DNA from: a virus
Strand: one strand, 5' to 3'
IMG/VR virus record: IMGVR_UViG_3300046010_005167
Span: 1-22,186 of that record
Length of the DNA stretch: 22,186 nt
The notes under the pieces are model-generated. The model saw nothing but the letters and a program-made list of their open reading frames with translations, did not search any database and was not told the DNA's origin. This document shows positions 8,687 through 16,056 of this stretch, piece after piece. Both the position numbers and the translations under genes were made by a program. The first letter of the stretch is position 1. Each line of letters starts with the position of its first letter.

Positions 8687-9604
8687 ATGGCAAAGTCATT
8701 AGACAACATTCTAGGTGGTTATACACCTAAAGCAAAGGGCGAACAAGAATTCGTCGCAAAACACGAAATTAAAGTCACGCCAGATGCTAACAAGAATGGC
8801 GATGATGTATTTAAGGCCTCGAAGGTAAAAACTGTCAAGCGTTCTCCTGAACGTCACGGCTATGATAAACCGCAGGACGAAAAAGTCCATGAGGAAATCA
8901 TGACTTCTGCGGACAAGAAAAAAGAAAAGAAGTTGAAAGCAAAGTATGATGACTCAGGAATGAAGTCGTCAATGCAAAAGCAATACGGCGCTGAAAAAGG
9001 CAAGCAAGTTTACTTCGCAACCATTCGCAAGCAAGCAATGGAAGCTGTTGAAGTCACTGAAGGTTTGAAGTATGCACAAGTCGAACCCAAAGACGTAAAA
9101 TCAGTTCTAGCAGCACATCGCGCAACTGGCGAATCTGCTCGTCATATGGGTGACGGTAAAATTGCATATTCTGGTAAAAAACTTGTAACTTCACAAAATG
9201 AAGCAGTTGAAGTCGAGGAAGAAAAGAAGGGTCTTTATTACTACGTCAATCGTCGTAAGAGACTAGGTATCAGCAGACCCGCAGGTCACCCAAAGGCTCC
9301 GACCGCACAAGATTTCAAAAACGCAGCAAAAACTGCAAAGGAATCTGTTGAACTTGATGAAGGCGTTGCACAGGACGCATACAACACTCACCACAAGCGC
9401 GCAATGAAAGCAGTTGAAGACCTTGCAAAACATTTGATGAAGCACAAAGCAAACTGTGACAAATCAGACAGCAAATGGGCACATTCTGACAACCTATGGC
9501 AAATGAAAAACATGTCTACTCAACTAGAGGACATGGTTCATAATATTGCTTCACAGAATGAACAATCTGCAGAACGCGACAAAAATATGATTGGTAGGAT
9601 CTAA
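8687..9604 (+). CDS. Modular lysine-rich prohead protein in the gene 68 position
   Basis: A 305-aa basic protein between gp67 and the protease region, where T4 has core gene 68 (141 aa). It looks built from blocks. Residues 1-117 are Lys-rich and hold a QKQYGAEKGKQVYFATIRKQ motif (97-116). Residues 127-170 are a short block. Residues 181-217 have GLYYYVNRRKRLGISRPAG. Residues 227-305 are helical and His/Lys-rich. The blocks are separated by three similar acidic links, MEAVEVTEG (118-126), NEAVEVEEE (171-179) and KESVELDEG (218-226). The first and third end in V/L-x-E-G, like gp21 cleavage sites. A role as prohead core or internal cargo cut during maturation is inferred. Homology to gp68 itself is not shown. 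GAGG lies 10 bases before the ATG. Confidence 0.6.
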   Translation: MAKSLDNILGGYTPKAKGEQEFVAKHEIKVTPDANKNGDDVFKASKVKTVKRSPERHGYDKPQDEKVHEEIMTSADKKKEKKLKAKYDDSGMKSSMQKQYGAEKGKQVYFATIRKQAMEAVEVTEGLKYAQVEPKDVKSVLAAHRATGESARHMGDGKIAYSGKKLVTSQNEAVEVEEEKKGLYYYVNRRKRLGISRPAGHPKAPTAQDFKNAAKTAKESVELDEGVAQDAYNTHHKRAMKAVEDLAKHLMKHKANCDKSDSKWAHSDNLWQMKNMSTQLEDMVHNIASQNEQSAERDKNMIGRI

Positions 9605-9606
9605 TC

Positions 9607-9972
9607 ATGCCGATCATCAATAATAAAAAAGGTTTATCTGCAGTCGTTCATTTGACTTCAAATGCGACAATCACTATTGCTGGTAACAGTTCTGTTAGCA
9701 ACGTTGCAATCGGTGATGAAACAGTAGTCGGCGCATATATTTCTCAAATCTGGTATGGCTCCGCAAACGGAGCGACTGGTTATTGGGAAGTCAAAAGAGG
9801 GTCAAACACTGTAGGTGTTTTCTCCGGAACAGGTTACATGGATTTTGCTGGCAACGGTATTGCGTTAAACAATGATTCTACCGCGACGCTTGTTGCTAAT
9901 TTGAATTCTGCTGCTGCAGGATTTATCGTTGTTGAATTGACAAAAAATCCTACAACTAGCGTTTATTCATAA
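9607..9972 (+). CDS. Small beta-rich virion protein, possibly capsid decoration
   Basis: A 121-aa protein I cannot place in a named family. It is rich in Gly, Ser, Thr, Asn and Val with alternating hydrophobic residues (TITIAGNSSVSNVAIG, GYWEVKRGSNTVGVFSGTGY), which suggests a small beta sandwich. It has no signal peptide, membrane segment or cysteine. It lies between the gene-68-position protein and the prohead protease, inside the head operon, and starts two bases after the previous stop with a weak AGGAT site. The context and fold type suggest a capsid surface or head-fibre component. That is inference only. Confidence 0.5.
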   Translation: MPIINNKKGLSAVVHLTSNATITIAGNSSVSNVAIGDETVVGAYISQIWYGSANGATGYWEVKRGSNTVGVFSGTGYMDFAGNGIALNNDSTATLVANLNSAAAGFIVVELTKNPTTSVYS

Positions 9973-9983
9973 GGTATAAAGAC

Positions 9984-10655
9984 ATGAAGTTAATTTTAGA
10001 AGATATCGAAGATGTAAAGTATATCACCGAAAAGCGTGAAGACGGTAAGAAGAACCTATACATTGAAGGTATCTTCATGCAGGGTGGTATCAAAAATCGT
10101 AACGGAAGAATCTATCCTGTTGACGTTTTAGTCAATGAGGCGACCCGCTACACTAAATCATTGGTTGAAGCAAAACGAGCATATGGTGAACTAGGTCATC
10201 CTAACGGTCCTTCAATCAACCTTGATCGCGTTTCACACAGAATAGTTGAATTGCGTCAAATTGACAAAACCGGAAATATTTACGGAAAAGCACAGATCCT
10301 CGACACTCCTATGGGCAACATTGCTCGTGGTATTATCGAATCTGGCGGTTCTCTAGGTGTATCATCTAGAGGCATGGGAAGCATCAAAGAGAGCAACGGC
10401 ATCAAAGAAGTGCAATCTGACTTCTTCCTTGCAACGGCAGCTGATATTGTTGCAGATCCTTCTGCACCCGACGCTTTCGTCCAAGGCATCATGGAAGGTG
10501 TCGATTGGGTTTGGGATAATGGCATCCTGAAAGCACAGCAAATCGCTGCACACACGCAGCGTGAAATCAATGAGGCTTCTTCATCAAGAACATTGACTGG
10601 TGATAGAAAACTTGAAATTTTTGAGGCATTCTTGGACCGTTTGGTGCAGAAATAA
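9984..10655 (+). CDS. 21: Prohead core protease gp21
   Basis: A 223-aa serine protease of the T4 gp21 family (T4: 212 aa). The N-terminal half has GIFMQGGIKNRNGRIYP (29-45), and the catalytic His is expected in GELGHPNG (His72). The nucleophile Ser is in GVSSRGMG (Ser127 or 128), followed by DFFLATAADIVADPSAPDAF, typical of the family. It is made as a zymogen inside the prohead, cleaves gp22, gp67, gp23 and itself, and is then degraded. A site Ile195-Asn-Glu197 before Ala198 near the C-terminus fits the (I/L)-x-E rule and may be its own processing site. AAGGT lies eight bases before the ATG. The gene ends before the late promoter of gene 22. Confidence 0.95.
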   Translation: MKLILEDIEDVKYITEKREDGKKNLYIEGIFMQGGIKNRNGRIYPVDVLVNEATRYTKSLVEAKRAYGELGHPNGPSINLDRVSHRIVELRQIDKTGNIYGKAQILDTPMGNIARGIIESGGSLGVSSRGMGSIKESNGIKEVQSDFFLATAADIVADPSAPDAFVQGIMEGVDWVWDNGILKAQQIAAHTQREINEASSSRTLTGDRKLEIFEAFLDRLVQK

Positions 10656-10673
10656 TCTCTAATCAATCAATTT

Positions 10674-10681
10674 TATAAATA
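10674..10681 (+). promoter_or_regulatory. T4-type late promoter of gene 22
   Basis: Exact TATAAATA in the gap between genes 21 and 22, 31 bases before ATG 10713. The scaffold is needed in high copy, which fits a dedicated late promoter. Confidence 0.88.
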
Positions 10682-10712
10682 ACTAAAACGTCAAATCAAA
10701 AGGAGCATTATA

Positions 10713-11681
10713 ATGCTAAGCAAGCAAGAAAAAGACCTTATTGAAAAGGTTGTTTCTGGTGGTGGAGCTACTGGCCAGTCAATGACAGCTGATCCTACTG
10801 GTTCTGTTGCACAGGCACCAGGCAATTCAAAGAAGCAAGGCGATTCTATGCCTAAGTCACAAAATCCCGCAGGAACCGGTGTCGAAGAAACCGATCCTGA
10901 AAATAACGTTAAGCCAACTGGCGACATGTCAGCGCAAAACAAGGCATCTGTAGCAATGAAAGGTTCTGCAGTGAAAGAAGATCTCGCAGGTATTTTCGGA
11001 GACTCATTGACCGAAGAGCAACTAGAAAAAGCATCTGCATTGTTTGAAGCAGCAATCGCAATCAAAGTTGCACAAATCGAAGAAGATTACGCAGTAGCAC
11101 TTGATGAAGAAGTTGCAGATGTCAAAGCGGCATTGACTGAACAAGTCGATCAGTATTTGTCATTCGTTGCTGAAGAGTGGATTGCAGAAAACGAAGTTGC
11201 AATTGAATCTTCATTGAAGAACGAATTGACCGAAGAATTCATCGAAGGCCTAAAGAACCTATTCGCTGAGCACTACATTGATGTTCCTTCTGACAAGATC
11301 GACGTTCTAGAATCATTGGCGTCAGAAGTCGAAGAACTCAAATCACAACTAAACAATGAGATCAATGAAAAGATTGAACTCAAGAATACCATCAACTCAT
11401 ATTCATTGAAGGACACCTTTGCAGAAGTTTCTGAAGGTCTAACATTGACTCAAGTTGAAAAGTTCCGTGTAATCGCAGAGAGCCTAGAATTCAATGGCGA
11501 CCTAGATTCATACAAGGGCAAACTAGAAACTATCAAAGAGAACTATTTCTCTGGTAAACCAGTCGCTACTTCAAACATTCTAACCGAAGAATTTGAAAGT
11601 GACAGCTCATCTGCAGCACCTGCTGTAACTGGCGAGATGGGTAAATACGTATCAGCTATTTCAAGAACGCTTAAGAAATAA
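10713..11681 (+). CDS. 22: Prohead scaffold protein gp22
   Basis: A 322-aa acidic, largely helical core protein, slightly longer than T4 gp22 (269 aa). Residues 15-75 are a low-complexity Gly/Ser/Pro/Gln-rich linker absent from the T4 layout. The family core is the helical stretch with AEEWIAENEVAIESSLKNEL, FIEGLKNLFAEHYIDVPSDK and a following coiled coil (SEVEELKSQLNNEINEKIEL). It forms the inner core around which gp23 assembles and is destroyed by gp21. Glu-rich sites such as LFE before Ala and VSE before Gly could be cut. AGGAG (10701-10705) lies seven bases before the ATG. It has its own late promoter, and gene 23 follows behind another. Confidence 0.94.
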   Translation: MLSKQEKDLIEKVVSGGGATGQSMTADPTGSVAQAPGNSKKQGDSMPKSQNPAGTGVEETDPENNVKPTGDMSAQNKASVAMKGSAVKEDLAGIFGDSLTEEQLEKASALFEAAIAIKVAQIEEDYAVALDEEVADVKAALTEQVDQYLSFVAEEWIAENEVAIESSLKNELTEEFIEGLKNLFAEHYIDVPSDKIDVLESLASEVEELKSQLNNEINEKIELKNTINSYSLKDTFAEVSEGLTLTQVEKFRVIAESLEFNGDLDSYKGKLETIKENYFSGKPVATSNILTEEFESDSSSAAPAVTGEMGKYVSAISRTLKK

Positions 11682-11686
11682 TTTGA

Positions 11687-11694
11687 TATAAATA
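11687..11694 (+). promoter_or_regulatory. T4-type late promoter of gene 23
   Basis: Exact TATAAATA, 36 bases before ATG 11731, in the short gap after gene 22. It is followed by AAAC and a GGGAG ribosome site at 11716-11720. Confidence 0.9.
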
Positions 11695-11730
11695 AAACTA
11701 TCAAGAAAACCGAAAGGGAGTTAAAACAAC

Positions 11731-13080
11731 ATGAATATGTTAGCTGAGGAAATCTCAAAGAAGTGGGCACCTGTGCTTGAACACACAGAACTCACACCTA
11801 TCAAAGACGCTCACCGTAGAGCAGTTACCGCTCAACTTCTAGAAAACACTGAGCGTGAACTTCGCGTTACTGCAGGCTACAACCAGCAACTAAACGAAGC
11901 AGGCATTCCTGTAAACGCAATGGGCGGTTCATCTTCTGATGCATCTACCGGCGCAATCGACACTTTCGACCCAGTGCTTATCTCATTGGTTCGTCGTGCG
12001 ATGCCTAACCTAATCGCATACGACATCTGCGGCGTTCAGCCAATGACTGGTCCTACTGGACTTATCTTCGCTATGCGTTCACGTTATGCAAACCAGACCC
12101 ACACTGAAACCTTCTACAACGAAGTTAACACTGCGTTCTCTACTGTTGCTTCTGGTGCAAACACCATCGGTAACAAGCACGTAGGTCAGTTCCCTGGCGA
12201 TTCTAACACCACTGCACTTTCTGCTGTCAACACCTACAACTACGGTGCTGGTATGTCAACTGCACAAGCAGAAGCACTTGGTACTGATTCTAATGCTGCT
12301 TTCGCAGAAATGGCATTCTCAATCGAGAAGGTCACTGTCACTGCAAAGAGCCGTGCATTGAAAGCAGAATACACCATGGAACTCGCACAAGACTTGAAGG
12401 CAGTTCATGGTCTTGACGCAGAGTCAGAACTATCTAACATTCTTTCTGCTGAAATTCTTGCAGAAATCAACCGTGAAGTAGTTCGCACAATCAACCTAAC
12501 CGCAGTTGCAGGCGCACAAGACAATACCACAGCAGCTGGTATCTTCGACCTTGACACCGACTCAAATGGTCGTTGGTCAGTTGAAAAGTTCAAGGGCTTG
12601 ATGTTCCAACTAGAGCGTGAAGCGAACCAGATCGCTAAGCAAACTCGTCGTGGTAAGGGTAACATCCTACTCTGCTCTTCTGACGTTGCATCAGCACTTC
12701 AGATGGCAGGCGTGTTGGATTACACACCAGCTCTAAACAGCAACAACCTACAAGTTGACGATACTGGAGCAACCTTCGCAGGTGTTCTAAACGGTCGTCT
12801 ACGTGTTTACATCGACCCATATGCAATCGGTGGTAACTATGCAACAGTAGGCTACAAGGGTTCTAGCGCATTCGACGCTGGTCTCTTCTACTGCCCATAC
12901 GTTCCGCTACAAATGGTTCGTGCAGTCGATCCTGCAAGCTTCCAGCCAAAGATCGGCTTCAAGACACGTTATGGCATGGTTGCAAACCCATTTGCACAAG
13001 GTGCTAACGTTGGTTCAGGCGCATTGACTTTCAATACAAACGTCTACTACCGTCGTTTGATCGTCAACAACCTAATGTAA
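11731..13080 (+). CDS. 23: Major capsid protein gp23
   Basis: A 449-aa HK97-fold capsid subunit of the short type (T4: 521 aa). An N-terminal propeptide is followed by Leu-Asn-Glu56 before Ala57, matching the FLAE/A cleavage context of T4 gp23, so the mature form probably starts at Ala57. The next block, RRAMPNLIAYDICGVQPMTG (about 90-109), is a gp23 hallmark. Further blocks include AFSIEKVTVTAKSRALKAEY, GLDAESELSNILSAEILAEINREV and GNYATVGYKGSSAFDAGLFY. GGGAG lies ten bases before ATG 11731, which favours it over ATG 11737. Codons ending in C (AAC, TTC, GAC, ACC) are more frequent than in the replication genes, fitting high expression. A strong terminator follows. Confidence 0.98.
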   Translation: MNMLAEEISKKWAPVLEHTELTPIKDAHRRAVTAQLLENTERELRVTAGYNQQLNEAGIPVNAMGGSSSDASTGAIDTFDPVLISLVRRAMPNLIAYDICGVQPMTGPTGLIFAMRSRYANQTHTETFYNEVNTAFSTVASGANTIGNKHVGQFPGDSNTTALSAVNTYNYGAGMSTAQAEALGTDSNAAFAEMAFSIEKVTVTAKSRALKAEYTMELAQDLKAVHGLDAESELSNILSAEILAEINREVVRTINLTAVAGAQDNTTAAGIFDLDTDSNGRWSVEKFKGLMFQLEREANQIAKQTRRGKGNILLCSSDVASALQMAGVLDYTPALNSNNLQVDDTGATFAGVLNGRLRVYIDPYAIGGNYATVGYKGSSAFDAGLFYCPYVPLQMVRAVDPASFQPKIGFKTRYGMVANPFAQGANVGSGALTFNTNVYYRRLIVNNLM

Positions 13081-13111
13081 TAAAAAGATTCGGGAATACC
13101 GAACTTACTAG

Positions 13112-13137
13112 GCGAGGGAGAAATCCCTCGCTTTTTT
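13112..13137 (+). terminator. Rho-independent terminator after gene 23
   Basis: An 8-bp GC-rich stem, GCGAGGGA (13112-13119) against TCCCTCGC (13124-13131), with a GAAA tetraloop and six T (13132-13137). A weaker 5-bp hairpin, TTCGG/CCGAA (13089-13103), stands just before it. Confidence 0.95.
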
Positions 13138-13141
13138 CGTT

Positions 13142-13149
13142 CATAAATA
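13142..13149 (+). promoter_or_regulatory. Late promoter of the tube-like gene (CATAAATA)
   Basis: CATAAATA starts four bases after the T-run of the terminator and lies 20 bases before ATG 13170. The first base differs from TATAAATA, as at 5997. Confidence 0.7.
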
Positions 13150-13169
13150 TTGTCAAAGGAGATATCATC

Positions 13170-13694
13170 ATGAGTGTTTTAGATTACACCCCTACGAATA
13201 AAAACTTCTTATCACCGTTAGGTTTCAAGTTCTATATACAGAAATTGCCTAATGTGAACTTCTTTGTTCAAAAAGCGACTATACCTGGGTTGGCAATGGG
13301 TGGAACTCCTATGGCAGCAAACCCGATGGTTTCTATTCCATATTCAGGTGAACATCTACAGTATAATGAATTTCAACTGACTTTCAGAATTGATGAAGAT
13401 ATGAAAAATTATCTCGAGATTCACAATTGGTTGCGTGGGTTGGGTTTTCCAGAAGATTTTTCTGAATACAGAGCAATACAAAATGAGGATCAATTTCTCG
13501 GCGGCGGGTTGAAAACTAGTGCAACTTTTATCATAACTAGTAATGGCAAATCACCGAACATTGAATGCGTGTTTGAAGATATATTCCCTATTTCATTATC
13601 AGACGTTGTGTTCAATACCACTGACGAAACTGTGAACTATATTGAAGCAACTGCAACGTTCAGATACACGCAATATAAAATTTCTGCCTTGTAA
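13170..13694 (+). CDS. Tail-tube-family protein (gp19/gp54-like)
   Basis: A 174-aa protein with the general layout of T4-like tail tube proteins: FLSPLGFKFYIQKLPNVNFF (residues 13-32), a KATIPGL loop, IPYSGEHLQYNEFQLTFRID, then DMKNYLEIHNWLRGLGFPE and a C-terminal beta region (NYIEATATFRYTQYKI). It is not a duplicate of the gp19 at 6029 in detail. Tail completion (gp3-like) or tube initiator (gp54-like) roles are alternatives I cannot separate by reading. A gene of this type directly after gene 23 is characteristic of cyanophage-branch genomes. AAGGAGAT lies seven bases before the ATG, and a CATAAATA late box precedes it, so it belongs with the structural genes. Confidence 0.72.
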   Translation: MSVLDYTPTNKNFLSPLGFKFYIQKLPNVNFFVQKATIPGLAMGGTPMAANPMVSIPYSGEHLQYNEFQLTFRIDEDMKNYLEIHNWLRGLGFPEDFSEYRAIQNEDQFLGGGLKTSATFIITSNGKSPNIECVFEDIFPISLSDVVFNTTDETVNYIEATATFRYTQYKISAL

Positions 13695-13716
13695 TTTCAA
13701 ATAGTTATGTTATAAT
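13689..13716 (+). promoter_or_regulatory. Sigma70-like extended -10 promoter for uvsY operon
   Basis: TTGTAA (13689-13694), a 16-base spacer, and TATAAT (13711-13716), with TG one base upstream (13708-13709) forming an extended -10. The -35 overlaps the stop of the preceding gene. The expected leader is about 20 bases and contains AGGAG at 13731-13735. No late box is present here, so uvsY-uvsW-orf138-55 are likely early or middle genes. Confidence 0.75.
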
Positions 13717-13741
13717 AACTTCTCAACACTAGGAGTTATAG

Positions 13742-14176
13742 ATGAAGTTAGAACGTATTTTTGAAGAATGGGAAAAAGATTCTGAGTTCGACAAAACCGA
13801 ATTAGGTGACGAATCTCTAAAGGTTGCAAAACTGCATCATAAGTATTATAGAATGCTAACACAAGAACGCATCACTAGAAGGCAACTTGAAGCAGACCTC
13901 AAAATTCTAAAACTCGAAAAACACGAATTTTACACTCAAGGTCCATCAAAAGAAAGCATGGATCGCGGATGGGTTATGCCGCCCATCGGTAAAGTGATCA
14001 AATCCGAAGTCGGCAATTATATGGACGCTGACAGAGACATTATCGACATTTCACTTAAAATTGGCATACAATCAGAAAAGATAGATTTCTTAGAATCAAT
14101 AATAAAGACACTCCTCAATCGTGGATACAACATTCGTGCTGCAATCGACTGGGAGAAATTCAAAATGGGTGCATGA
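13742..14176 (+). CDS. uvsY: Recombination mediator UvsY
   Basis: A 144-aa protein (T4 UvsY: 137 aa). The start MKLERIFEEWEKDSEFDKTEL, the heptad-like middle (QLEADLKILKLEKHEFYTQG), the SMDRGW element (about residues 76-81, like FSMDRYEKS in T4) and the end ESIIKTLLNRGYNIRAAIDW match the family. UvsY loads the UvsX recombinase onto gp32-covered single-stranded DNA; neither partner is in this window. AGGAG is six bases before the ATG. The stop overlaps the uvsW start as ATGA, indicating coupling. Confidence 0.92.
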   Translation: MKLERIFEEWEKDSEFDKTELGDESLKVAKLHHKYYRMLTQERITRRQLEADLKILKLEKHEFYTQGPSKESMDRGWVMPPIGKVIKSEVGNYMDADRDIIDISLKIGIQSEKIDFLESIIKTLLNRGYNIRAAIDWEKFKMGA

Positions 14177-15612
14177 TGAAAATATTAAAATACAATGACG
14201 TTTATATGAAAATTGATTGTGAAGCTGATGTTGCATATGAACTATCAGAGTATTTTACATTTTTCGTCCCAGGATACAAATTCATGCCTGCCTACAAAAA
14301 TAAAATGTGGGACGGCAAAATTCGTTTGTTCAATCCTATAACCAAACTAGTATATGCAGGTGTCATCAATCACATCATAAAATTTTGTAAAGAAAGAGAA
14401 TATGATTTAGAAATTTGTGATGATTATACTGCAAATGCGTTTTCGTTAATTGAGTCGAAAGAATTTATAGAATCGTTAGAGGCACCAAGTCACATTGAAA
14501 TTCGTGATTATCAAGTGTCTGCGGTTGCTCATTGTATTAGAGATAACAGAGCACTCATGGTGTCGCCGACTGCATCAGGTAAGTCGTTCATCATTTATTG
14601 TTTGATGCGATACTACAATAGAAGAACACTGATCGTAGTTCCTACAACTACACTTGTGCATCAAATGACTAGCGACTTTGCGTCATATGGGTATGACACA
14701 GATTCATATGTGCATAAAATCTTTTCAGGTCAAGAGAAAGACACGGGACAGCAGGTCGTTATCACTACTTGGCAGTCTATTTACAAACTTCCGAAGAAAT
14801 GGTTTGAAAACTTCGACGTTGTATTTGGAGATGAAGCACATACCTTCAAAGCAAAATCATTAACAGACATTATGACTAAACTCGAGACATGCAAATATCG
14901 TTTCGGGTTCACGGGAACGCTGGATGGAACAGAAACACACAAACTTGTGCTTGAAGGTTTGTTCGGTCCGGTGCGTAATGTCATCACGACTTCAGAATTA
15001 ATGGAACAAAAACATGTCAGTGAATTGAGAATCAAAGCATTAGTTTTGAAATATTCTGATGAAGTTCGTAAACTTATGAAAGGTAAGACATATCAAGAAG
15101 AAATGGATTATCTCGTAACCAAAGAAGCGAGAAACAAGTTCATACGAAATCTTGCGTTGTCTCTTGATGGACACACATTACTTTTGTTCCAATATGTTGA
15201 CAAACATGGAAAAGTGTTGTATGATATGTTAAAGACATCGGATAAACCCGTATATTTTGTGCATGGCGGTGTTGATGGTGAAGAACGTGATAGAATCAGA
15301 AAAGAAGTTATCAATTCAGATTCAAGTTTAATCATCGCATCTTACGGAACATTCTCTACGGGTATTAATATACCGAACATCGAAAACATAATCTTTGCGA
15401 GTCCTTCTAAATCTAGAATCCGCAACCTACAAAGTATCGGTCGTGGTTTAAGGAAATCAGAAGGCAAAGACATGGCGACGTTGTTTGACATTGCAGATGA
15501 CTTGACATGGAAATCATATAAAAATCACACAATAGGTCACTTCGTAGAACGTATTAAAATATACAATGACGAAAAATTCAACTACAAAATTTATTATGTG
15601 GAGTTAAAATGA
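14173..15612 (+). CDS. uvsW: DNA/RNA helicase UvsW
   Basis: A 479-aa superfamily 2 helicase (T4 UvsW about 500 aa). Residues 1-95 match the small N-terminal DNA-binding domain (KIDCEADV, PGYKFMPAYKNKMWDGKIRL). The motor has RDYQ (111-114), Walker A SPTASGKS (131-138), DEAH (220-223), GFTGTLDG (245-252) and the arginine-finger motif QSIGRGLRKS (420-429). UvsW unwinds R-loops and branched intermediates and helps the switch from origin- to recombination-dependent replication. Two adjacent ATG codons (14173 and 14176) could start it; the first overlaps the uvsY stop. All catalytic motifs look intact. The next gene overlaps its stop as ATGA. Confidence 0.96.
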   Translation: MMKILKYNDVYMKIDCEADVAYELSEYFTFFVPGYKFMPAYKNKMWDGKIRLFNPITKLVYAGVINHIIKFCKEREYDLEICDDYTANAFSLIESKEFIESLEAPSHIEIRDYQVSAVAHCIRDNRALMVSPTASGKSFIIYCLMRYYNRRTLIVVPTTTLVHQMTSDFASYGYDTDSYVHKIFSGQEKDTGQQVVITTWQSIYKLPKKWFENFDVVFGDEAHTFKAKSLTDIMTKLETCKYRFGFTGTLDGTETHKLVLEGLFGPVRNVITTSELMEQKHVSELRIKALVLKYSDEVRKLMKGKTYQEEMDYLVTKEARNKFIRNLALSLDGHTLLLFQYVDKHGKVLYDMLKTSDKPVYFVHGGVDGEERDRIRKEVINSDSSLIIASYGTFSTGINIPNIENIIFASPSKSRIRNLQSIGRGLRKSEGKDMATLFDIADDLTWKSYKNHTIGHFVERIKIYNDEKFNYKIYYVELK

Positions 15613-16025
15613 AACTCAGAGTGTATCACGCAAAACTTGTTAACGGTGAAGATATTCTAGGATATTATGACGGTGAAATGGGTGACTCAGGTCATCGGTT
15701 TTATGACCCGATGGTTATCGAGGAAAGAACAAACCCGAACACGGGAAACGCCGTCATGGTATTAAATCAATACGCACCTTACGGAGTTAGGGAAGAAATT
15801 CTTCTTCCCGCTTTGCATGTGCTGTTTGTAACACCTGTTTCGGAAGAATACGAGAATTATTATCGCATTTCTAAAACATACAACAAAAAGTATATCTATC
15901 CTGCTCAACTGAAAGAGATGAAAAAAGTGACTGAAGCGATGGAAGAAGTGCTATTTAATAAAGAATCTAAAACTAAATTAGTTAGAATCAGAGCACCTAA
16001 GAGTTCTAATTCATCATTTCATTAA
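15609..16025 (+). CDS. Conserved phage protein, possibly Sm-like
   Basis: A 138-aa protein. The first roughly 90 residues follow a pattern I associate with small Sm-like proteins of T4-like phages: KLVNGEDILGYYDG, then FYDPMVIEER, then a loop, then REEILLPALHVLFVTPVSEEYENYY. The remaining 50 residues are Lys-rich and helical (LKEMKKVTEAMEEVLF). The family assignment is from memory of the pattern and is weak; an RNA-binding role would be a guess. The start overlaps the uvsW stop (ATGA) with GGAG five bases upstream. It sits between a helicase and the late sigma factor in the same operon. Confidence 0.6.
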   Translation: MKLRVYHAKLVNGEDILGYYDGEMGDSGHRFYDPMVIEERTNPNTGNAVMVLNQYAPYGVREEILLPALHVLFVTPVSEEYENYYRISKTYNKKYIYPAQLKEMKKVTEAMEEVLFNKESKTKLVRIRAPKSSNSSFH

Positions 16026-16042
16026 CCACATAGTGATTATAC

Positions 16043-16047
16043 AGGAG
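16043..16047 (+). promoter_or_regulatory. Ribosome binding site fixing the gene 55 start
   Basis: AGGAG nine bases before ATG 16057. An in-frame GTG at 16033 lies upstream of it and would add eight residues without a ribosome site. Confidence 0.8.
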
Positions 16048-16056
16048 CCCTACATC

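Noticed and set aside
10280-10666. Antisense open frame of 128 codons opposite gene 21
   Set aside because: It is a shadow of a strongly conserved coding gene and has no ribosome site or recognisable protein features.
13089-13103. TTCGG/CCGAA hairpin as a separate terminator
   Set aside because: Only five base pairs and no following T-run; the real terminator is the next stem at 13112-13137.
16034-16042. TGATTATAC as extended -10 promoter before gene 55
   Set aside because: Transcription would begin about eight bases before the ATG and lose the ribosome site, and no -35 is visible.
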